Position numbers and translations under genes: made by a program. 11,313 bases of DNA. It comes from CALAED01 sp937891035 (GTDB lineage Bacteria > Actinomycetota > Actinomycetes > Streptosporangiales > Streptosporangiaceae). The stretch covers positions 1 through 11,313 of the forward strand of contig DASQSZ010000090.1 of assembly GCA_035642125.1 (NCBI GenBank), in the 5' to 3' direction. Shown one piece after another: positions 1 through 9,100 of this stretch; position 1 is the first letter of the stretch; each line of letters starts with the position of its first letter. The notes under the pieces are model-generated. The model was given only the letters and a program-made list of their open reading frames with translations. It was not told the DNA's origin and did not search any database.

Positions 1-117
1 CCGCAGGTAGTGGCCGGGGAAGTCGCGGTCGAACAGGGTCTCGGTGAGCGCGAACTCGCATCGCCCGTCGTTCTTCAGGTTGAGCAGCGCGAGCGGGTCG
101 AGCCGCAGCAGCGACAC
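1..117 (-). other. Start of the TcA C-terminal TcB-binding region (truncated by the window)
   Basis: Residues 3733-3771 read VSLLRLDPLALLNLKNDG, then CEFALTETLFDRDFPGHYLR. In TcA proteins the segment ending FPGHY(L/M)R leads directly into the beta-rich C-terminal domain that forms the funnel docking the TcB beta-propeller. The window stops at that arginine, so most of this domain and the stop codon lie before position 1. Its presence predicts that this protein works with a TcB-TcC cocoon protein rather than alone. Confidence 0.88.
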
Positions 118-3100
118 CCGCTTGGTGATCTCCATTCCGCGGGTGTGCGAGGCGGCGTAGGCCTGGCCGAGCCGGTCGAGGTCGAGGGCGAGCTGGTCGC
201 CGGCCAGCAGGCCCTTACGCCGGCTGTCCCAGTAGGTGGGCCGGATGATGCCGGGTACGGCGCCGCGCTCGGACTCGTAGGCCCGTTCGGCGGCGCGGGC
301 CATCTCGTAGGCGAGTTGGTAGGTCTGGAAGTACAGGCCGGACACCTGCCCGGCCATCCAGCCGAACAGCTCGGCGTTCGCGAACTTCTGAGCGAGGAAG
401 TCGGTGACGGCGTCGGCCTGGGCCAGCTGCCGCAGGTGGATTTCCAGATCGCGCCTGGCGACCGCCACCTGCAGCTCGGCGGCGGCGACCTGGTGGCCGA
501 GCTGGTCGAACTCGGAGCGGCTGGTGGCGAGCTGGATCTCCCAGTCCTGCTCGGTGCGCTCATGGTCGGCCTTCGCCCCGAGCAGCTCGCCGATCATGCC
601 GAACCCTTCGCCGAACGAGGAGCTGACGTCAGCGCCGGTCGTCAGAGCGTCGCCGATCTCGTCGCCACCGGCCGACCAGCCCAAGATGAACGGGCCGACG
701 TGGGTCTGCGGCAGGCCGCTCGCGATCGCCGCGGCGATCTTCAGCCCGCCCGCGGTGAACTGCGCGGCGGCGGCGATTCCCAGCATCGACAGCTGTGCCT
801 CCTGGAGCGGCGACAGCCCGTCGGCGATCAGCTTCTCGTAGTGGTTCACCCGCCATTGGGCGGCGTCGCGGGACGCCCTGATCTCGGCCAGGCCCTCCTC
901 AGCGATCTTGACCTGGGTTTCCTTGATCTGCCGGGCGAGGGACAAGATCTCGGCGTCGTGCCCGTGACGCATCGACAGCAGCCGCTCGCCGTCATGCCGC
1001 TCGATGGCGTCAAGAAGCTGGGCGCCGACTTGCCGGACCCGGTCGGCCAGGTCTTTGGCCCGCTGGTGCACGACGTCGAACCGGTACGGCCAAAGCGGCG
1101 CCGCCATGGCCGCGACGACCTGCTCGGTGGACAGACCCGCGGCCGCGCCCCGCACCAGCGCCATGACGTCCGCGGGCGGGTCGAACCGCGGGAGCGGACG
1201 GCTGATCCCCATGATGTCGAGCGACGCCCGGATCTTGGTGAGCCGGTCTTCGACCCTGGTCCAGTACTCCAGCAGCACGTCGTTGCCCGGCACGTAGAAG
1301 TAGGGGCTGGCGATGCCCGCGTGGACCTCGCCGCTGTTTTCCAGCAAGGTGCCGTCTGCGGTCAGGTGGCCGGTCTCGCCGGGCCCCTCCCCCTCCTCAA
1401 GCTCGTAGGGGGCGGCGGGCGGCAGCGCGGCCGTGCCGACGGTGTGCGGCCTGGGGCCGAGCAGGTCGTAGGCGTAGATGTAGAGCATCCGGGCCTCGTC
1501 GACGCTCTCGGCGGTGTAACGCCGGAAGAGCATGTCGCCCCAGTCGAGCAGGTTGTCGATATAGCCCATCACTACGGCCCGCCGGAAGGCCTCCGGGCGG
1601 AGCTCGGCGATGGCGTGCGGGTCGAACGGGTCGTCCAAGTAGGCGTGCAGCAGGGCCTCGCGGTCGCCTATCAGGTCGTACTGCCGGCGCAGCCGCGCGA
1701 TCATCGACACCCGCTCGGTCAGCCGCTTGACGGCCGGGTGGTCCTGCGGCTGCGTGGCCAGCGCCGACCAGACGGGGGCGAGGCCGGCGTCGGCGTAGTC
1801 GTCGAGGTCGTCGATCTCTTCGTCGGAGAGCGCCCTGGCGTGCCGGAAGGCGGGCGCCATCTCCTCCACGTTGGTCAGGATCGGGGTGAGCCGGGTGGTG
1901 AGGGTGCCCGGCTTCAGCTCGGCCAGGGTCGCCCGGCAGTCCGCGGCGAGGGCCGCGACGTCGACCGCGAGGAACGGCAGGAACCGCCAGTAGCTCGCGG
2001 GCCGGGTCGGGTCGAAAACGTACTCGTACCAGGTCCTGGCGTCGTCGAACCGCTGTGCGCCGGTCAGCGCCTGGGCGATCAGGAGCGGCGCATGGCAGAA
2101 GAGCTCCCAGTAGTACAGGCCGTTGGAGCTGTCGAAGTCGAGGTGGGAGCTGACCGGCACGCTCGCCACCCCCTGGTCTCCGACCCGGACCGTGGTGGCG
2201 TCCGAGTTGGTCGTGCTGACGGCAGGCAGCTCGTCGAGCTCTTGGGTGGTGGGGTCGAGCAGCGCCGCGACGCCGCCGGTCAGCAGCCGCCGGTTCAGCT
2301 CGTACGCCGTGCTGGAGGTCAGCCGGATGATGTCGTAGGGCAGCGCCGTGATCTCGTACGGCCGGGGCACGGGCTCGGACGTCGGATAGGCGGCGTAGTC
2401 GGCGCCGAGGAAGAAGTACAGCGCGGTGTCGCCGGTCAGCATCCCGGTGAAGTCGCCGGCGAAGCCGGCGGGCAGCCCCCGCCAGTTGCCCTGGTACGGC
2501 GTGAACGTCAGCGCGGTGTCGAGCTCGTGGCCCGCGGGGAGGATCGCGTAGCCGGCGCGGGTGAACACATACCACAGGTCGCCCCGCTGGAAGACGCCCC
2601 GGATCGGCTCCGGGGAATCCTCGGCGTCCTCGGCGTCCTCGACGATGTCGGCGATGTCGGCGATGTCGGCGTCCTCGACGTCGATGGGCTCGGGGATCGC
2701 CTTGGGGTATCCGGCGTCGATGTACTCGGGGATCGCGCCGTCGGCAAGGGTGTACCGGACGTACTCGTCCGGACCGACCAGGTAGAGCGTGGTGCCGACG
2801 AGATAGGCGGCGGTCACGACGCCGGTACGGCTGATCTCGGTCGGGACCCGGCCGAGCTCGCGGTTGGGCAGCGGCGTCTCATCGACGCCCGGCCCCCGCA
2901 CCGTGTAGGTGAACTTGGTGTTGTCGAAGGACACGACGAGCCCGCCGACGCGGAGCACCGGCCCTGGCGATCCCTGCTCGGGGACGCCGTCGGCGTTCTT
3001 GGCGAGGTCCCTCGGGGCCTTGTCGGCGGTGAGGTCGGCAAGCAGCCGGATGTACTGGCCGCCGAAGACCAAAAAGAGCTTGTCGTCCTGGACCACGATC

Positions 3101-6100
3101 CGGTCCGGACCGTTCTTGACCTGCCAGTCGCCGCTCACCGGCCGCACCGTGCCGAGCGCACCGGAGACGACGAACCCGGCCCGGTCCTTGGAGTAGAAGA
3201 CCTCCACCCCGCCGGGAGCGGTGAAGGCGAAGTCGATCTTCGTCCAGTTGGGCAGGGGCGGGTTCTCGGTGTTGAACTCGATCTTCTTCGGATAGCCGGG
3301 GTCGAGCGTCCCGAACGTGGAGTAGCGGTAGTACTCGTCGCCGCTGAACAGGAATACCGTGCGGCCACGGACAAGGCCGGCGTCGACGAAGCCCGTCCGC
3401 ATCAGGTTGGTGCCGATGACGCCGAACCGGTCGGCGGTGTTCTGCCTGGTCTGCCGGGAGGTCGTCTTGTCGGGCCCGGCGGCGATGTACTTGCCGCCCG
3501 CGGAGTCGAAGAAGTAGAGGGTGCCGTCGGGGAGGCGGACGGCCGCGTCGACCTGGCTCCAGGTGGTCGGCAGCCGGTCGGTGTTGCCAGCGAACGGCTG
3601 GAGCGGGGCCGGTTCTGACGGGGCGGCGATGGGGCGGCACAGGAAGCTGCCGCCCTTGTGGTCGACGCTGTACCAGGGGCCGTCCTGGCTGTCGGCCGGC
3701 ATGTTGAACCGCACGACCTGGTCGGTCGTGATCGGCGTGGCGGCCGGCTCAAGGAAGAGCCGCGACAGGTCCGCGGGCTTCGGCGGGGCGATCGTCTCCG
3801 TGGCGCGCAGCCCGTACAGCTCGGGCGTGAGGATGAGCGCCGAGGTGACCTTCGTCGTCCCGACCATGTAGGTGCACTGGACGACGATCGAGTCATGGTC
3901 GCTGACGCCCGGCACCGTCCGCGAAGCCTGCACGTACAGGCCAGGCTCGGTGATCTGTCCCTTCTGCTCGGTGTCGGCGGCGAGCAACTGCGCCGAGGCC
4001 CATTCGCCGTTCAGGTTACGGAACGAGTAGTAGATCTTGACCTGGTAGTTTGGCTGGGTCGCGGCGACCCGCTGGCCGCCGCCGGATCCCGTCGGGGTGA
4101 TGGTCGTCGTGGCCGATTCGGTCTGCGGGACCGGCTCGACCACCGGCCAGAACGCGAACACCCGGCCGAAGGCGTGCACCGGGGCGACCCGGTCGGCGGT
4201 GATCTGGGCCTCGACCTTGTGCCACGGCGCCCAGGTCGCCGACAGGGGCTCGCCGACGCGGTCGCGGAACTGCGCGGTGCGGTAGTAGTAGCGGCGGGGC
4301 TCGGTCCGGGTGCGGCCGAACAACACCAGCTCCCTGACCCCGGGGGCGGCGCCGTCGGCGGCGTAGACGTAGCCGCCCGCGATGGTCAGGCGCGAGACCT
4401 CGGTGTACTCGTCGAGGTACCGCTTGTAGGCGGCCTGCACGGTGTCCGCGGTGATCTCACCTTGCAGCAGGTCGTCCTCCAGCGCCTTGAACGCCAGGGT
4501 CTTGCGGGCACGCAGCTCGGGCCGCAGGTAGTTCTCCGGGAACAGGAAGACCTTCCGGTTGGCCTCCCAAGTGCGGTAGTTGCGCATCCAGGTCCACCAC
4601 TCGCGCAGCCGCTCCTTGACCTCATCGGGGTCGACCCCGGCCGGGAGGGCGGCCTCCTCCAGGCCGAGGAGGTAGCGCTGGAGGTAGAGCTGGGTGGCGG
4701 CGATCGCCTCGCGCACCCGCGTGGTGGTGCCATCGTCGCCCATGTCGACGTCGATCAGGTACCGCTCGTACAGGTCGCGGGACGAGCCGTGCGGCGGGAC
4801 CAGGTAGGCCACGAGGGCGTCCCGCTTGAGCCCGTTCAACGCGTTGTGGATCGTGGCGGAGCGGACCGGCCAGTCCGCGGGCGCGGTGCGGCGTTCCAGC
4901 ATCCCGAACAGCGCCGTCGCGGCCGCGTCCAGATCGGGGGCGGGGCCGTGGACCTTCGCCCAGACGTCCGGGTACAACTCCGACGGGCCCGCGCCGATCT
5001 TGGCGGCCGACGCGAACAGGCCGGTCAGGGCCAGCAGGAACTCGATCTCGAACAGCTGCTCCTCGCTGGTGTCCGGGCGGAGCAGCGCCATGTTGCGGCG
5101 GGCCCAGCGGATCTCGTCGAGCTCCCAGCCGAACGTCTCGGCCAAGAACGCATAGGGGTCATCGGCGCCGTCCAGGAAGAAGGCGGCCAGGCCGTCGGGG
5201 TGGGCGCGGCACAGCTCGGCGAACCGGACGATCGTGTGCACGTCGGTCAGCCGATAGTCGACCGTGCCGGACCAGCGGTGCGCGAACGACTGCGGGAAGG
5301 TGCGGTCGACGGCGTCCAAGCCGCTCGAATAGCGGACGTACTCCTCGTCCTTCAGCAGGTAGGTGCGGCCGTCGAGGACGAACGCGCCGTCCGGGCCCGC
5401 CTCGAACGCCGCCGGCAGGTCACCCCAGTCGTCGCGGACCGTACGCGGGTAGCCGGGGTCGACCAGTTCGAGCGTGCTCGCGGCCGCGTAGCGGACGTAC
5501 TGGTCGCCGCTGAAGACGTACAGCTCGCCGGACGGCGCGACGAAGGCGGCGGCCGGACCGTCGAAGTCGAAGGAGTTGCGGACCAGGCCCCAGCGCCCGG
5601 CGATCGGCGAGACGGCGTCGCCGGCGCGGAAGGTACGGCCCTTGAACAGGTAGATCGTGCCGTCGGGGCCGCGCAGGATCGCGTCCAGACCGTCCTGGAA
5701 GTCCGGCGGCAGCGGCGGCAGGTCCAGTTCGTCGGGCCCGGCCAGGTCGGCGAGCGGGCGCGGGTAGCCATCGTCGACGTAGGTCCGGTCGGGCCCTGAG
5801 TAGCGGACGTACTGGTCGCCGGACAGCAGGTAGATCCGGCGGTCGGCGACGTGCGCGGCGTCGACCTTGCCGGTCGCGGCCAGGGTGTTGCGGATCCGGC
5901 CGAGGGTACGAAGGCTCAGCGAGGCCGCCGGCTCGGGCGAGACCGTGTGGCAGGCGGCGCCGATGAGGATGTGGATCGTGCGGTCGTTGCCGACGACGGC
6001 GTCGATCGGGTGGACCTTGCCGCCCGGCAGCAGGTCGTCCTCGAACGTGTCGGGGAGCTTGGTGAACGGCGGTTCCTTGCGCAGTTCGACCGCGATCGGC

Positions 6101-9100
6101 TTGGGATAGCCGGGGTCGATGTATCGGTACGTCCGGCCGGTGTACCGCACGTAGCGGTCGCCGGAGAACAGGTAGGTGTACTGGCCGCGCCACACGAACG
6201 CGGCGTCGACCGTACCGCCCTTGGCGATGAACGGGTTGCGGCTCACGCCCCAGTGGTCCTTGACCGGGGACAGCGGCCCGAAGTCGTCGTCGCGGAAGGC
6301 CGCGTAGGTCTTGTCGAAGAAGAAGTAGGTGGCGCCGTCGGCGGCCGCGAACGCGGTGCGCAGGCCGTCCGGCTGGTCCAGGCCGCGGCCGAAGCCCGGG
6401 TAGAGCCGCTCGATCGGCCGGACCACCGACCAGCGGCCGGTGCGGCCGTCCCGGGAGACGCACTTCTCGCCGGACAGCAGGATCAGCGTGCCGCCGTTGA
6501 CGAGGACGGCGTCGGGGAACGGGAAACCGTCCGGGGCGCCGAAGTGGTCCAGGCCGGTGGTGGCCGGGTAACCGTCGGCGGGCGCGGTGTAAGTGGCGCC
6601 GGTGTAGACCGTGTAGCGGACGGTGCCGTCGCCGGCGGGGCGCTCGAACAGGTACGTGCGGTCCTCGTGCACGTAGGCGAGCACGACGCTGGTCAGGCCG
6701 GCCCACTTGGCCGCGATCGGCTGCGGGTCGCCGTCGATCAGTCCGGTGGCGTCGGGGTAGACGACGAACTGATCGTCGCTGAACAGGTACGTCTTGCCGT
6801 CCAGGCCGACGAACGCGGCGTCAACCGCGCCGGTCTCGTGGATCGCGTTGCGCGGGCGGCCCCACTCCTCGGCGATCGGGTAGTCGGCGTTCAGCTGTAC
6901 GTTGAAGCAGGACTCGCCCTGGAACAGGTAGCTGTTGCCGTCCGCGCCGGTCAGCACCGCGTCCAGGTCCGCCTGGTAGCGGGGCGGGACGGCGCGCAGG
7001 GCGCGCGGGCGGAACGGGGTGGCGGAGACCTCGCGCCCCTCCAAGGCCGACAGATGGACCCAGCCCTCGCTCGTCTCGGCGATGATCGCGCCGTCCTCGA
7101 CGAAGGCGCAGCCGACCGCCGGCACGTCGGTGTAGCGGCGGTACTGGGCGGTCGAGACGGCGTGGATGAGCCCGCCGCGGATCAGATAGGCGGTGCGGCG
7201 GTCGGAGAACGCGGCGTCGACGCCGTCGAGCGGCCCGGGCAGGGCCGCCAGACCGGGTTCGGTGGCGAGCGCGGAGACGGCGCGCGGGTAGCCCGCGTCG
7301 ATCACGTCGTACCCGCCGGAGTAGCGGACGTACTGGTCGCCGGAGAACAGGTACGTGCGGGTGCGCGGGACCGCGACGCCGTCGACCGTTTCGGTGACGT
7401 CGAAGACGAGGGCGGCGTCGACCTTGCCGGTGCGGGCGAGGTTGTTGGCGACGCGGCCCCACAGTGCGGCGATGTCCGCCGGATAGCCGTCGTCGATCTC
7501 GGTGTAGTCGTCGGTCGAGTAGCGGACGTAGCGGGTTCCGGAGAACAGGTAGGTACGGCCGTCCACTCCCACGAAGGCCGCGTCGACCCGGCCGAAGGGG
7601 ATGCTGTCCCAGTGGTCCGCGAGCGGCATCGGCTCCGACCACCAGCGGTGCCGGGCGTCGAACCGGACGAACCGGTCGCCCGCGAACAGGTAGGTGCGGT
7701 CGTCGCGGCCGGTGAACACCGCGTCGACCGGCCCGAGCCGCATGTCGTCTGGCAGGTTCCACCAGTTGTCCGACAGCGGCTTGGGGAACCCCGGGTCCGG
7801 CGTGCGGTAGTCGTGCGTCGAGTAGCGCACGTAGCAGCGGGAGTCGTCGCTGTAGACCTTCAGCCGCAGGCCCTCGCGTTTGACCGTGAGCGTGCCGCCC
7901 TCCACGGTGGCCAGCGACCACTGGGTGGTGGCGGGCGCCCCTCCTGGCGGAGCGGCCGCCGCCCCGGTGCCGGGAGCCGCGACCGGCGGCCCGTCCAGGG
8001 TGAAGCCGTGCTGGCGCAGGAGGTTGCGCAGCCGCGGCGTGGCGAGGCCGCCGTCCAGATCGGGCTCGAACGACGGCGGCAGGTCGAACAGGAGGCCACC
8101 GGTGCCGAACAGATAGGTGCGGCCGTCCATGACGAACGCGGCGTCGACCCGGGTGAGGCCGCCCCAGTCCGCGTCGATCGCCCGCGGGTAGCCGGAGTCG
8201 GCGGTGGTGTAGTCGGCCGTGGAGTAGCGGAGGTAGGTCGTGCCGCTGAACAGGTACGTCCTGCCGTCGAGGCCGGCGAACGCGGCGTCGACCGTGCCGC
8301 CGGGCAGCGGATCGGCGAGCACGCCCCAGCGGTCGGCGGTCCGCGCTTCCGAGACCGCGGTGCCGTCCAGCGCGGCGGTCTGGCCGTCCTTGAACAGGTG
8401 CAGCACCCCGGACGGGTCGGTGAAGGCCGCCTCAACGCCGCTCTCGAACCGCGGCGGTACGCCGCCCAGCCGGCGCGGGACGCCCTCGTCGGCCAGCACT
8501 CCGTCGTTTTCGACGCTGTCGGAGTAGCGCAGCGCCTCGGCGCCGGAGAGGAAGTGGACGGCCGATGGCGCGGCGTAGGCGGCGTCGACGGAGGTCAGGT
8601 CGGCGAAGGTCGGGCGGACGGCTCCCCAGACGGCGGCGGCCTCGCCCGCCGCGCCTGGGGTCGACCAGCGGGTGCCGGAGAACAGGTGGACGGTGCCGTC
8701 CGGGTCCTGGAAGCCGGCGTCGACCCGCGAGCCCGCGGCGACGTCCAGTCCCTCGCGCTCCCACCATTCGGCGACGGTGCGCGGGTAACCCTCGTCGACG
8801 ACGTCGATGCCGCCGGAGTAGCGGACGTACTGGTCGCCGGCGAACAGGTAGGTCCGGCCGCTCCGATCGGTGAAGGCGCTGTCGACGCGGGCCGGGTCGG
8901 CGAAGTTGTTCTTGATCTTGCCCCAGGTCTGCGCTCGCGGCGCCCAGCGCCGGCCGCCCGGTTGCCGGACGAACGTCGCGAGATCGCCGGCGGCGTCGTG
9001 GCCGAGCAGCCATTCGGTGCCGTCCGGCCGGACGAACGCCGCGTCCACCCCCGCCAGCGCGGACAAGTTCGGAGACAGGTCCTCGAGCGGCTTGCGGGTC

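Noticed and set aside
2611..2700. A frameshift caused by the tandem repeats
   Set aside because: The hemopexin-like frame is the same on both sides of the tract, and the repeat unit is nine bases.
3625..4336. An active sialidase within the neuraminidase-like domain
   Set aside because: No Asp box and no assignable catalytic Arg triad or Tyr/Glu pair were found; in TcA proteins the name reflects fold similarity, not proven activity.
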